A DNA stretch of 64,000 nucleotides, taken from Orobanche coerulescens (Eukaryota; Streptophyta; Magnoliopsida; Lamiales; Orobanchaceae). The notes beneath the pieces are model-generated. The model saw nothing but the letters and a program-made list of their open reading frames with translations, ran no database searches and was not told where the DNA came from. Location: NCBI GenBank assembly GCA_033398695.1, contig CM065802.1:142214096-142278095 (forward strand), in the 5' to 3' direction. Position 1 is the stretch's first letter. Each line of letters begins with the position of its first letter. Below are positions 34,700 through 46,253 of this stretch, piece by piece. The position numbers were made by a program, and so were the translations under genes.

Positions 34700-35200
34700 T
34701 TATTGTTGCATATTCTCCAATTAGTGTTGCATATTCTCAAATTAGTGATGCATATAACAATCATATTACTGGATATAAGAATAGTGTTGCATTATGTTTG
34801 GTGGGACCTACTGGTGATGTGGATGAAGTGGGAACCACTATTGACGTGGCAACAGGGCCCACTATTGACGTGGCAACAGGGCCCACTGCTGACATGGCCA
34901 AAGGGCCCACTGTTGATGTGTCATTTGTTTGGACCCCACTGTTCTAAACTGTATTCTCCTCTAAGCCAACATTATTTTCTGTTGCATATATTTCTTTTTG
35001 TGCACTATATATATATATAATGCATCACTTTCCCTCTGTTGCCTTAGAAAGGAAAAGTATTGGATTAGAGGTCAAATGCCACGCGATCAGATGCAACACC
35101 CAAAAAGTGTTGGATATATCAATTTCTGGCCTAAGGCAACAGAAAATGGGGCATAATGCAACAATAGGAAGCGTTGCATATGAACACTTATGGCATAATC
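34700..35200. repeat. Right subterminal repeats and TIR of CACTA A
   Basis: Repeated GTTGCATA, GTGTTGCA and GCAACA words and the terminal CACTTATGGCATAATC, inverted relative to the left end. Confidence 0.8.
34835..34932 (+). repeat. 24-bp tandem repeat
   Basis: About four copies of CACTATTGACGTGGCAACAGGGCC-type units (20-base core ATTGACGTGGCAACAGGGCC), the last ones diverged (GCTGACATGGCCAAAGGGCC). Located between the cargo gene and the right end of CACTA A. Confidence 0.8.
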
Positions 35201-36170
35201 ATCCTTCAGCTCTAGATTTGAAAGAGAGGGATCTAGATTTTCTTGTTTAAGCATCTCATGGGCTTTTTGAATGGTTCTAAATTCATTCATCATATTTTCA
35301 AAGGTATGTGATGCATTTATAGGGTTAACTGAGGTTGAGCTTACCTCATCGTCACTTTCATTATCATCCTCTTCCTTTGGCATAAAGCATATGTAGGCTT
35401 TATCTTCGATTTCATCATCAGAGGAGTCACTGTCAGTAATCGCCTGCAGACATTCCTTGGTTTTGATAGGTGTGGGTGTGTGTTCTGATTCTCAGATCAA
35501 TGCCTTTAGTTTGTTTGTCGAGACACGTCTTTTCCCATCCTTCTCTTGTTGCTCAGCTTCGGGCAGCTTATGTACCTTAGGAGAGGACATTTATTTGCAT
35601 AGTGTCCTGGTTTCCTGCAGTTATAACAACAAAGATTAGAGTCTCCGGATGATGGCGATTCAGAACTTACCTTGTTGAAGGGTTTAGGCATGTAGGTAGC
35701 CTTTCTAGATCTCTTAATGTATTTTCGAAATTTGTGCATGAGCAAGGCTATTTCATCTTGTGACAGGATGTCATCATCACTGTCAGCAGCTTTAGAGTGG
35801 CTTTGGAGGTGCTGGGGGCAGAGATATGTCTCTTGTCAGATACAGCAGCGAGTGTTGTAGTATTTGCAGGTGACTCTTCAGCTATTTCTCTCCTGTCAAT
35901 ATCATACACAAAAGCTTTAAGGTCATAGAAGAGGTCAAAAGTAGATATGTCATTTAAATTACAAGACACACCCATAGCATAGATGTGGTCTTAATATCCC
36001 ATCAGGCAGGGAGTGATCTGAATATTTTAATATTTTTCTCCTTTGGGGTATACACGACACCGAATGCTACAAGTTCACCAATAATGCCGGTAAATCTGAG
36101 ACAAAAGAATCAAACTGGTGAGTGAGTTTTGAAATTTTATTTTCAAACCCCAAATGGTTAAGTGCGGGAG
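35201..36170 (-). pseudogene. Copia B gag N-terminal part
   Basis: From about 36170 the frame reads QFDSFVSDLPALLVNLVAFG, VYTPKEKNIKIFRSLPDGI (UBN2 gag), then FDLFYDLKAFVYDIDRRE, LMHKFRKYIKRSRKATYM, a CCHC knuckle CYNCRKPGHYANKC (about 35625), an acidic region (EEDDNESDDEVSST) and the start of a coiled coil (MMNEFRTIQKAHEMLKQEN). The first residues of gag are missing. Several stops and frame changes are present. It continues at 30612 beyond CACTA A. Confidence 0.85.
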
Positions 36171-36429
36171 AGTTACTTTGGCCATTTTTCTTAGTATTTT
36201 TATTATTGTTTTTATCGTGTTATGTCATGTTTCTTGTGATTTTTGTCTTGTTTCTTAAGATTGTTTTGTCGTTTCCGTGTTGTGAGTGATTTTTATAATT
36301 TTTAAAATTTTATCATATTTTTATAGACTTCTACAGGTGGAAAAGAAAGGGAGCAAAAACGGCTGCAGGAGCACCCGAACACCAAGTGACCGAGGGTCGA
36401 CTCGACCAAAGCATAAAACCGTAGACCGA
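36171..36429. other. Junction DNA, possible Tat/Athila-type remnant
   Basis: GGTTAAGTGCGGGAGAGTT near 36160-36178 resembles the TTAAGTGTGGGGGAG motif that precedes the 3' end of Tat/Athila gypsy elements, and a CAGGTGGAAAAGAAAGGGAG stretch follows at 36336. No coding similarity. It joins copia B to the gypsy C LTR. Confidence 0.3.
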
Positions 36430-37091
36430 TTAGGTCTCTCAAAACACAACACAGCAGTACAACTGATAAACCAAATTACAAATTGATCGCAACTTACACA
36501 ACATGTCCATCCTCTTAAGGATGACAAAGAAACTAGAAATGAACACTCAGACCGAAAGATCATTGACGAAAAACCGACTTCAACTGTGACTAGTATCGCT
36601 GCTTTACATCATCCTCCAATCCGATCCTGTGGTTACTCTCTCCAATCAGGACACCTGAAAAGAATATAAATAATCCCCAACGAGGGGTTAGCGATGGAAA
36701 TCGCTAGTAAGTAACCAAGCTATAAAGTTATACATCAAGAATACAACCGTTATGAAAATAACCTTTCGTCAAGGTAGCAACGCGATCCCCGAGTCTAAAT
36801 TCTTTTCGAAAATAGTTTCCATTAGGAAGGATCATAAGAATAACTTCAAAACACATTTAAAAGAATAATTGAAGACATTGGGGGTCTCAGTGTAAAATCA
36901 TGAAAAGGTTTATAATTCTTCTTATTCAAAGGGGTTTTCTTTCAAAATCATATAAATGATTCAATTCTCAACCAAGCCTCAAAGACAAAACCATATTCAT
37001 CAATATAATCGGGATCCAAGATTCAAGCATTCACAATTCAGAGATATCAAATCAAATACTCAAATCGCCTCCGTGGCCTCAACAGGACCCA

Positions 37092-37400
37092 CCCATAAGT
37101 TATCTTGACATCGCACTGGCAAGTGACGATTCTCGGAGCCCCCTCCAGACCTGCCCGATTAGATAACCTTATGGTCAAATCGTATCGTCTGGCCGTACTT
37201 GCATGCACGCGCCTCCGGAGGCCTCACGGATCCTTACCCATATAACATCATTCAAACACGCCCATAAGTTATCGTGACATCGCACTCGCAAGTGACGATT
37301 CTCGGAGCCCCCTCCAGACCTACCCGAATTGATAACCTTATGTATCGTCTGGCCGTACTCGCAATCACGCGCCGACGGAGGCCTCATGGGTCCCTACCCG
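37092..37400. repeat. Tandem duplication in gypsy C LTR
   Basis: Two copies of a unit of about 169 bp beginning CCCATAAGTTATC(T/G)TGACATC and containing CGATTCTCGGAGCCCCCTCC. Confidence 0.85.
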
Positions 37401-38364
37401 GATAATATCTCAATTCACTAAGATACACAACAACAAAGGTACAATATTCACCACAACCGCAAACACGTAAAACATAAGTTAACGCATCATAACTCCCACA
37501 AAGGCACAACATTCACAACACACCATCATTCAGGAAAGAGGCTAACGAGCGAATAATACAATTATTACACGATTCCACAATTCCTCGGATAATTACTCAT
37601 TTCTAGTATCCGTTTTAAGCACAATATAACATGACACGGTTGTTATCATTCTTCACGAAACTCAAGTTTACGTTCGTATTCACTTTCGTAGAAATCATAT
37701 ATTTACTTAAAAGTAAGTTACGGTTCGATGTTCAATCACTAACAAGTCCACGTTAAATTCACGACAAATCACATTCTCGAAGTATAATAATATAGACGAG
37801 ATACTTGCCTCAAGTCCAAAGCACGCGAAGCAACGGGAAAGCTCGACCGGAAGCCCTCGAATCCTCCAACTAGGTTGAAAACACAAGAACAACATAATCA
37901 CTACAAGGTCGATCGTAAGGAAGATGCAAAACACACGAAATTCTAAACAAGAATTCATATAAACATAAGATCGAACACTTGGGGTTCAATACTTCCCCAG
38001 GAACATCAAGAACATCACCTGAACCCGAATACGATAAGAAATACGAATCAAATCATGGGGATAGGATCAATACAACCGATTGATGATATACAACAATACG
38101 ATTCATGAAGAACAACTCGAATCTTAATGATTCTAAAAATACATCGAGAAGGGTTTCAAGAAAATTACCTCGAATCAAAGATGAAGAACACGGATTTACA
38201 AGGCTCCGAAATCAACACCAAGAACTCAAGTGAGATGAAAGCTTGGAGTTACAAGGCTCCGAAATCACCCCAACATCACCCACAAATTGCCTCGGCCGTG
38301 GAAGAATGAAGGGAGGATGAAGATGACGAACACGGTCAACCCATGAGTATTTAAACCCGTGCCA

Positions 38365-38575
38365 GCATAACGTACGTTAAAGAAGAAGGTTAACGTACGT
38401 TAGCAGTCTTACGTACGTAAGGAAAGCAAGGTTACGTACGCAATCGATGGACAGAACCTCCTGTCCGAAACTGTGAAGACCCTTACGTACGTTATGAGTA
38501 AGGCTTAACGTACGTAAGGCACATGGAGTTAACGTACGTTATGTTTATCACATAGCGTACGTAAGCCACTTAGCA
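38365..38575 (-). promoter_or_regulatory. CGTACG palindrome array in gypsy C LTR
   Basis: Eight CGTACG-centred words in 210 bp, mostly TTAACGTACGTTA or CTTACGTACGTAAG. The promoter-proximal copy (38368-38379) lies 12 bp from the TATA-like TTTAAATAC at 38347-38355 on the minus strand. Confidence 0.8.
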
Positions 38576-39092
38576 ATTCCAAACTGCTAATTTCAGCTCG
38601 TCGAGTACGAGCGCGATGAAACCGCGAAACGACAACAACATAAGACGAAGACATGCACACGAAGAGCACGCAACGACAAACTCAAGCTCTAAAAGAAAAC
38701 ACGATTCCGACTACCCGAAGGTTCGGAATACGACAACAGAAGTAATTACCCCCAAATTTTGGGAAATTACAAAACGGCCCAAAAAGTCCGAAAATCACGA
38801 TATGGAATCAAACAACTAAACCAAAGTTCACAACACGTCTAACAAAGTTAGACGGACTTATAGGAAACACGAAATCATAGTTTCGAACCACCATTACACG
38901 AATGAACCAAATAGCGGAAAAAAGTCGCTCAAAACAAGGATTCGGGTAAAAAAAACCCTAAAACAAACTCAGATGACCAAACACGCAGAACAAAACATTA
39001 TCCAAATGTCAAAACGCTCGCAAGCGAGTTCTGGAAATCATAAAAATGCCAAAAATGAAAAATTACCGAAACAGAAAATCACGGGTATTACA

Positions 39093-39128
39093 TTTAACCC
39101 TCTAAAAAGAAGTTTCGTCCCGAAACTT
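39093..39128 (-). other. Pre-PPT box and PPT of gypsy C
   Basis: The minus strand reads AAGTTTCGGGACGAAACTTC, TTTTTAGAGGGTTAAA and then the LTR. The box is nearly identical to those of gypsy B, D and E. Confidence 0.82.
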
Positions 39129-39175
39129 AAAAAAAAGGGTGAAGTCGCGAACAACAAAGCACGGATGACAAAATC

Positions 39176-40161
39176 TCAGCGATCCTGACGAATCGATCCT
39201 AATACCGATGCCGAAGCACGATTATGGAAAACATCATGGAGTATTTCATAATACTGAACTCTGTGGCCCTCGAGTCCACAGTTATAACAAGTAATCGGCT
39301 GCGAAGGACAATTAGCTTGCACATGACCCACAACGTTACAATTGAAACACTTCCCAGTCCAACTGAGAGTCAAAGAAGATGTATTGGAACTCTTGGTTCC
39401 ACCACATGAAGAAAATGAAGGTTTCACCGTAGGACTACGAGAAACTCGATGGGAAGAAGTTCCGACTCCCGCACTATCCGAAAAATCTCCAGACATCTTA
39501 TGCCTTTTCGGCTCATGCAAAGGCCCAGTAGATAACGATGCCATCTCGTATGCCATGGCTCGATTATAATACTCTCTCAAAGTAGCACAAGTGAAACCCG
39601 ACATGTACTGTCGAATCTCTAGTCTCGACCGCATATCGAAATGATGGATTTTGTCTTCCTCGGTCCTCACCTTCCCCTTCACGTAAGCGAGATGTCGACT
39701 ATAATCGATAATAGCCTGCGACACGCGTACATCCTGCGGCTCGGCTAGATAAAAATCTCGGATCCTCTGCTCTCGGATCAGCTCCGGACAGAACTCCGCT
39801 TTTATCAACTTCTTGAATTCTTCCCAAGTAATAGCATGATCCTGAGGCTCAACGGCCTCCCACCAATTAGCAGCATCACTATCGAGAAGGAACTGAGCGA
39901 TAGAAATCCTCCGTTCCTCTAGACAACCAACCGTCTTGAAAATCTTCTCCAATTGGAAAAGTCAACCGTCCCAGCCTAAAGTATCGCCCCCGCCTGCAAA
40001 ACAAGGAGACGCGTACAAACCACTTCTCTAAGCTACTGAGTCTACCCGACGTTCTTAGTCACACTAGTGTTCTGCTGAAGTATAGTAGCAACACCAATAC
40101 CAATGCCATCACCGATAGCATGATCCTGATCGTGCGACTGATTGCCTCGACCTCTCGGCAT
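39176..40161 (-). pseudogene. Gypsy C gag, with no pol following
   Basis: An ATG at 40161 gives MPRGRGNQSHDQD, the usual Gly/Arg-rich start. Two stops occur before 39952, then a 258-codon frame stays open: AQFLLDSDAANWWEAVEP, EFKKLIKAEFCPELIREQRI, SGFTCATLREYYNRAMAYEM (Retrotrans_gag). Knuckle 1, CFNCNVVGHVQANC, is intact; knuckle 2, CYNCGLEGHRVQYY, has lost its last Cys. The frame stops at 39176, only about 50 bp before the PPT, so protease, RT, RNase H and integrase are absent. No second LTR or PBS is seen to the right. Confidence 0.88.
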
Positions 40162-41830
40162 ACTGAACAGGCAAACGTTCAGAACGACAAAACAAACACC
40201 ACATAATCAATATAGGGCAACCAACAATAACACAATTAAAATACTCATTCTGAGTCATAACACGAATGCACGAACTATCACTGCAACGATAGAATTCAAA
40301 TTCATAAGTCATTCACTTGGTAACATCAACAAAAACGTACTACGTTTACCAAAGCAATCACGGTCAAAACCACATACATATCATCATGGTCAAATATGGG
40401 TAATATTTTTTTAAAAATAAAATTTCCGAGGTAATTGTCCAAATGATAATATTTTAAATTTCCTGAGTTTTGCTGAAATGAGTTTTTGAAAAGAAATATT
40501 TTTAGTACCTCGTTCATTTGATCAAAACTATGAACCCATTATCATAACTATTTCGTTTTGAAAGTCATTTGCAAAACAACATTTTGAAACATCAATCTAC
40601 TCTATAAACAATATCATCAAAATGACCTTATCAACATATATCATCATTACTACCAATCAACTATCACATCCGTATAACGTCATAGAATAATACAATTAGA
40701 CCCAACTATGTAGTCATAACATCTAGTTGTACAACCAAAATTTGCTAACAAAAAAGGTAAAGTTTAATAATACGCCAGTAATATCCACACAGGATAAACA
40801 ATGGAGTGCGACGTTACTGACACAGTAGTTAAAGTTCACGATCGTCACAGACGGACCATATGACTAGGTCGACAGGGATTAAACGATCGATAATGAGCAC
40901 AGACATAACTGTAACAACAAAGTTACTACCGTGACAGTCAGAAGCAACTCAGCAGCCTCAAAACGGCTCCGAAGGTTAAGGATCGACTCCTAACAATGTA
41001 TCCCGACATTTAGAAAATAGTGTAAAAATTCTCCAATGGGCATAACAGCATATCAAGCTTGTTGCAATGACTCAGTCCCAACACACAAACACACAACATT
41101 TTTAATTCTGAAAATAAAAGCCGTTTTGCAAATTTAAAAAAAAAAATAGATGACTAACTCGTCAAAGTTCAACCGATTTCAAAATCCTTACAAAATTGTT
41201 GTTTAACCGCACCATCGAAGTATTTTCAAAAATTGGTTCTTTACAGACATAATCAAGCTCATAATTACAATTAAGAAAACTGTTTTCAAACCTACACGCA
41301 GTGGACATTATTACAACTATTCGAAAAACAATCGCACCTGAAACTACATGCCCAATTGGCAAAGGAGATTATAAATCCAACCGAATATAATTTGCGAACA
41401 TCAAGTTCAAAAATACGTCAAAACTACCCATCTGAGTTCCTCATGAACTCTACCGTCGATACATTCTCTGGAACACATCAAGATTCACAGTTTCCACATC
41501 GTATTGCACCACTCGATGCCCAACCATCCATATATTCGACACAATACATAAACGGTGTGCCACGAATATCAAACACGGATTCCATTTCACAGATGGTCCT
41601 AAGGACTATACTTGTGCGTTGTTGCTTTCTTTTTATGGCGTGAGTCAGTGATTGCATGGGCATCCGATGCCTATGAGAATGGGAAAGTGTACACTGATGA
41701 TTGTAGACATGTACAATGGGTGGCTCCCGCGGGGTGTGTGCGCCGGTGTTATAAGTCATGCAGGTGGTGCGACTTTCTAGCTGGTCTCTAGCGGAGGAGT
41801 CATGATTCAACTGATCTCGCACTTGGTTGA
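40162..41830. other. Unassigned DNA between gypsy C and gypsy D
   Basis: No LTR partner, PBS or protein similarity is recognised over 1.7 kb. The part from 40860 to 41000 has the look of an LTR/leader (CTCAAAACGGCTCCGAAGG) and may be what remains of the gypsy C upstream region. The open frames at 41356-41822 overlap on opposite strands and match nothing I know. Confidence 0.35.
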
Positions 41831-41995
41831 GTGTTTTATCACTTGATTTTCGCCTTGTTCAGGCAGAGGAGACGCGAGGACCCGAGGGGTTGTTCCAGTT
41901 TCTCAGGCGAAGTGGTTCGCATTGAGGAGTATTCCGGGAGATGTTATTTTTTTCGACCCCGATGGATAGTTCATACCCCGAGTTGTGTACCCTTA

Positions 41996-42030
41996 GTTTC
42001 GGGGACGAAACTCTTTTTAAGGGGGGAGTA
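41996..42030 (+). other. Pre-PPT box and PPT of gypsy D
   Basis: GTTTCGGGGACGAAACTC, TTTTTAAGGGGGGAGTA and then the LTR start TGTAATATTG. Confidence 0.85.
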
Positions 42031-42204
42031 TGTAATATTGGGGGGTAACTTTTTTTCGTTTTACTATTGAGTTGTACGTATTCATTCGGAATTGTACAAG
42101 TGTTGTATTATATCATTCGTGATTGTTAAGGTGCTTGGATCGTGTTTGTTCATTCGGATTGAACTTGTTGGAACTTCCTTGTGTTGTCATTGTGCTACTT
42201 ACGT

Positions 42205-42350
42205 ATACTAGTGGTTCATGATTACGTACGTAACACCTTTCGTAGAATGCAGCAGAGAGCTCTGGACAAGGTTTATGTACGCTAAGTCGACGTCGTAACG
42301 TACGTAATAAGACCTTACGTACGTTAAATTTGGGTGGTAGCGTACGTTAT
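42205..42350 (+). promoter_or_regulatory. CGTACG palindrome array in gypsy D LTR
   Basis: Four exact CGTACG-centred words and one GTACGC variant; the last (AGCGTACGTTAT) ends 13 bp before TATAAAT at 42364. Confidence 0.78.
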
Positions 42351-43043
42351 GAGGTTGTCAGATTATAAATCTTGGTTTCGTATTTCATTTCTTCACAAAC
42401 CAAAACCGATTTTCTCTCCCTAGAATCGTCCCTCTGGACTTGGTCTTGATACTTAGACTTTTCCAATATGATTTTGATCATCCTATCTTGGATTGAGACT
42501 TGAGGTTGGATGCTTTTCATACTCCTTCGGTGTTTGGAGAGTTCATCTTGTTTTTCTTGGGTAAGTTCTCTTAATCTCTTGTTCTTCAAGTGATTTTTTG
42601 AGTATGATGATGTTGTTGTTTTTCACCTCATGTAGTTGGTGATTATTGGAGGATAGCATGATTCTTGATGAGTTTTTATAACTTATATTAAGAACATGAT
42701 GATTATATCTTGAGGAGGAGTTATTCTTGATGTTTTAGAATACTTGGAGGTTATAATCATGTCTAGGAAGGTTTATGTTAAGATTGTTATATGATCAACA
42801 TAGCCTTGAGATGATTATTGTTGTTGTTTGTGTTCTTGGGAGATTCTAACCATTTTAGTATAGAATTTTGATGAATTATGTAATGATTATCATAATCTTG
42901 AAGTGGTTGATTTAATCTTGTTGGTTAATCCGAATTCTTGAAGAATTGGTGATTGATATTGGTAGAGACATCATGTTTGTCGTGTTGATGATGTTCTTGA
43001 TGATGATATTGGTGATAATATCATTTTGAGATGATTAATTTGG

Positions 43044-43490
43044 GACTGTCGAGGACATTTCCCATCCGTTGAGTTGTTGTTATCGATTGGCCGTTCTAAT
43101 GTAATCGATGTATTGAATTAGGACTGTCGAGGGCATTTCCCATCCGTTGAGTCATTGTTATCGATTGGCCATTTTAAGATAATCCATGTATTGAATTGGG
43201 ACTGTCGAGGACATTGCCCATCTATTCAGTCGTTGTTATCGATTGGCCGTTCTAAGGTAATCGATGTATTGAATTGGGACTGTCGAGGACATTTCCCATC
43301 CATTGAGTCGTTGTTATCGATTGGTCGTTCTAAAGTAATCGATGTATTGAATTGGGACTGTCGAGGACATTTCCTATTCGTGATATCATTGTTAACGATT
43401 AGCCATTCTAAAGGTAGTCGAGGTATTGAATTGGGCCCGCCGAGGACAGTGCCCATCCGTGAGTTATTGTTGTTGTGTTGTCCGACTCAA
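43044..43490 (+). repeat. 78-bp tandem repeat, about six copies
   Basis: Units start GACTGTCGAGGACATT at 43044, 43122, 43200, 43278, 43356 and (diverged, GCCCGCCGAGG) 43435. Spacing is 78 bp, 79 for the last. All lie within the gypsy D LTR. Confidence 0.93.
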
Positions 43491-43584
43491 GGCAGCACAC
43501 TATTGTTCTAGTGAATTCGGTAATCTTGTGATCGTTATCGTGCGTTATTAATGGTTTTGGAGGCTAGTCTCGGCTAGTGCTCGA

Positions 43585-43930
43585 TGGGTAAGCTTGGGGA
43601 TTGAACCTTCACGGTTGGTTTCCCAACACCTACAGTTCAGTAGATTACGGTCATGTTGATGATCTCATTATGGGTAAGTTTGGGGCTTGAACCTTCACAG
43701 TTGGTTTCCCAACACCTACAGTTCAGTAGGTCATGGTCATGTTGATGATCTCATTATGGGTAAGTTTGAGGCTTGAACTTTCGCAGTTGCTTTCCCAATA
43801 CCTACAGTTCAGTAGGTCACAGTCACTGGATGATCTCATTATGGGTACATCTGGGGCTTGAACCTTTGAGGTTGCTTTCCCAGCACCTGCAATTCAGCAG
43901 GTCACGGTCATTGGATGATCTCATTGTGAT
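43585..43930 (+). repeat. 86-bp tandem repeat, four copies
   Basis: Units begin GGGTAAG or GGGTACA at 43585, 43672, 43758 and 43843 and contain CCTACAGTTCAGTAGGTCA. Located just downstream of the 78-bp block in the same LTR. Confidence 0.92.
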
Positions 43931-44767
43931 ACGGCTTCGTGTCGTGGCTTCGGTACTCATGTGATACAGATTCGGGCCATTGTGATGATTGGTAACTTTG
44001 GTTGAGTAGCTTTCAGGCCATTGTGATATTTTGCAGCTTCGGATGAGGGCTTTCAAGCCATTGTGATGTTTTGAAATTCCGTTGGAGCCTTCGGGCATTG
44101 TGATTCGTATCTATTTCAGCTCTGGTTTGGTTTACCTTCGGGTAATTCATTGTTATGTTCTATATTGATGATTCGCCGTTGGGCACTTATGTTCTAACCT
44201 GTTGAGCAGGTACTGATCGTATGCCATGGGCATATTGTTTCATGAATGCTCGGTTCTTACCTTGATTTGTGATCATATCGTATTACCATTGTTGAACTGT
44301 TTATTCTGACTTTGGATGATCATGTTGTACATGCATTTGATATTCATTATCTGGATGACTGACCCCATGGGGGCGGAACATGTTTTAATGTTTTAGGTGC
44401 TTGTGAGGAGAGAGTTGAGACACAGGGGCATGACGATGGCGACGAGGCATCCAAGCGATACTAGTCTCGAGTTGTTTTGGTGTTCATGTTGGATATTCCA
44501 TTCGGAGTGTTCTCTAGTTTGTCAGTCATCGTCATTATGTAATTCCGTGCAAGGCTCGTGGATGTTGTTGTATTTTTATTTTGGCCATGTAGGCCCATCA
44601 TTGTTGTTGAAATTCCACGTCGGAATATTATGTCGGATATCATAGTAGGGACTGTGATTTTTCCTTTTTGGTCAGATTGATGTATGTTAGTCGTGTTCGC
44701 CTGGTGGATCTCCTGGCGTGGGGTCCACGGCACTGTAATAACTCAATGGGATTTTGGGGGTGTTACA

Positions 44768-46253
44768 TAGACTACTGTAAGATTGTGCCTACGCGCCAAT
44801 CATATGTTCAGTTGTAATACACATCAATGTAGGATTCTTCATTTTAGAACTTGCCTGTGAGCAGTTCACATTTATAGACTTAGTCTTGAAGATTAGATCA
44901 ATCGGACAGAAGACTCGAAGATAGCCTCTCTGTATCCAGATGAAGACATCTAAAGAAAAGTTTTGGCATTATCAGAAAGGAAAGAATTATTGGGAAAAAG
45001 ATTCCTGTTTTGATAATTGCCAACATACACAAGGTAATCTCAAAGGATTCAGAATTCTGTTAGGTATGGAAGCTGTTAGGACTATCCATACAGTTTGTCC
45101 CTATAGCAAAAAGATCTTCTACAGTCCATCTTACATAGTCCTTATCATACAACAAATAGACTTAGAGCATTGGATACAGCATCCAGGCTGAAGATGTTTT
45201 ACTTAGGAAAAGTAAAACATATCAAACAGGACTGAACAAAAGAAGCTTTAAACCATTGTAAGATAAATAGTGTTTATTCATAAAGTATTCACGGTTAAAG
45301 CAGCATTTATTGCTGATAGGTTAACATTTAATGCAGCCGGAGAGAGACAAGCCTAAACGCTCTGAAGAGCATTTAATGCAAAGACAGAAATGATGTCTGA
45401 AGCATTAAATGAGATCTGATTTAATTTAAATATTCAGCAGCTGCCAATCAAGAGACATACGTCAACATCTCACCAACCAACAACGGCTACATTTATAACG
45501 GATAAAATTCCAGGGTTATAAATAGCCCCAAGCAAGAGGACTTCATAGACACATTATTCATTATCGTGAAAGCTCTGACATGTTACTCTGACATTGTAGC
45601 GATTACAAAGAAGTATATTTCGTGAGCATATAGTATTATCTAAGCGAAGAAATATACTAAGTCCTCAACGCAAACAGCGCAGCATACATCGATCGTTCTT
45701 CAAAGATAAAGCTGTTGTTTGGAGATTTGTTCTACCCTTTATCGTTAAGATTATCATTGGCCCTGTGTGGACTAAGGATCCTTATGTATTCCGACCTGTG
45801 TGGGAGGAATAACATTGAAGATGAAGCTTCGATCTGTGTGAGAAGAAGCGAGTCGAAAGAGCTCAAGCCAATCTGTGTAAACGGCCCAAAGCCACAATCC
45901 CTGTGTTAATCTATGTGAACGATACAGAGACTGGTTTAGTTAAAGTCACGTAGTTGTGTATGTAGTGATTTTAATAAACTCTTTACTCCTATGTGGAGGG
46001 CCAGTGGACATAGAGGAGTTTACCTCGAACCACTTACCTCGAACCACTTTAAACTGTGTGTTATTTACTTTCTATTTTTACTGTTTTCAGTCTATTGTGA
46101 TTTATCTAGTATACACTGTTAAACCCCATACGCATCAAGCAAACAGGAGAACACCTAGCTGCTATATTTACTGCAACTCACACAACATACTTCCGTCACG
46201 TAAATTAACTTCGAAAAATGTACAGCTTATTGTACTCTTACTTCCTAAGCTGT
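44768..46253 (+). other. Probable copia LTR remnant
   Basis: No coding similarity. GGGTTATAAATAGCCCC at 45513-45529 is a good TATA region on the plus strand, and further down AGGGCCAGTGGACATAGAGG and a duplicated TTACCTCGAACCAC (46020-46050) recall the end of SIRE-type copia LTRs. No exact ends or partner repeat were found. Confidence 0.4.

Larger units (their letters stand above)
30613..35200 (+). mobile_element. CACTA A: DNA transposon with cargo gene
   Basis: The left end reads (A)CACTACGCCATAAGTG and the right end, reverse complemented, GATTATGCCATAAGTG: imperfect terminal inverted repeats of CACTA type, the right one degenerate at the tip. Both subterminal regions (30640-30810 and 34700-35180) hold many GTGTTGCA/TGCAACAC words in both orientations, the usual transposase-binding pattern of CACTA elements. 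A 3-bp duplication (atc) flanks it. No transposase (TNPD/TNPA) homology is seen, so it is non-autonomous. The interior carries an unrecognised gene (31503-34527). Confidence 0.85.
25713..36170 (-). mobile_element. Copia B: broken SIRE-like copia element
   Basis: Minus-strand copia remnant in the order gag (36170-35201 and 30612-30286), a gap, RT (29498-28824), RNase H (28823-28612) and accessory ORF (28300-25713). No LTRs are seen; the 3' side is cut by gypsy B and the 5' side grades into other repeat DNA near 36170. A CACTA transposon splits gag. Protease, integrase and the first part of RT are missing. RT and accessory ORF are related to, but clearly diverged from, copia A. Confidence 0.85.
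36430..39092 (-). repeat. Gypsy C 3' LTR (left boundary uncertain)
   Basis: The right end ACGGGTATTACA is the LTR start in element orientation (TGTAATACCCG) and is preceded, on the minus strand, by the shared pre-PPT box. Inside are a tandem duplication (37092-37400), a CGTACG palindrome array (38365-38575) and a TATA-like TTTAAATAC (38347-38355, minus). The left end lacks a clear TG...CA terminus and seems truncated. The layout parallels the gypsy E LTR although the sequence differs. Confidence 0.72.
41831..44767 (+). mobile_element. Gypsy D: 3' end of a chromovirus-like element
   Basis: About 170 bp of internal sequence and a pre-PPT box/PPT (41996-42030) are followed by a full LTR (42031-44767). 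No PBS follows the LTR, so this is the 3' LTR with the rest of the element lost on the left. I see no recognisable integrase or chromodomain in the short internal part. Confidence 0.72.
42031..44767 (+). repeat. LTR of gypsy D
   Basis: 2737 bp, TGTAATATTGGGG...GGGTGTTACA. It contains a CGTACG array (42205-42350), TATAAAT (42364-42370) and two tandem-repeat blocks (43044-43490 and 43585-43930). The following bases are tagac; the left duplication copy is not available. Confidence 0.85.

Noticed and set aside
43155..43511. Repeated-peptide frame (LLSIGRSKVIDVLNWDCRGH type)
   Set aside because: Open only because the 78-bp repeat length is divisible by three; no start context or homology.
43044..43930. 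Regular repeats that could suggest a CRISPR-like array
   Set aside because: Units are directly tandem with no unique spacers, and they lie inside a plant LTR.
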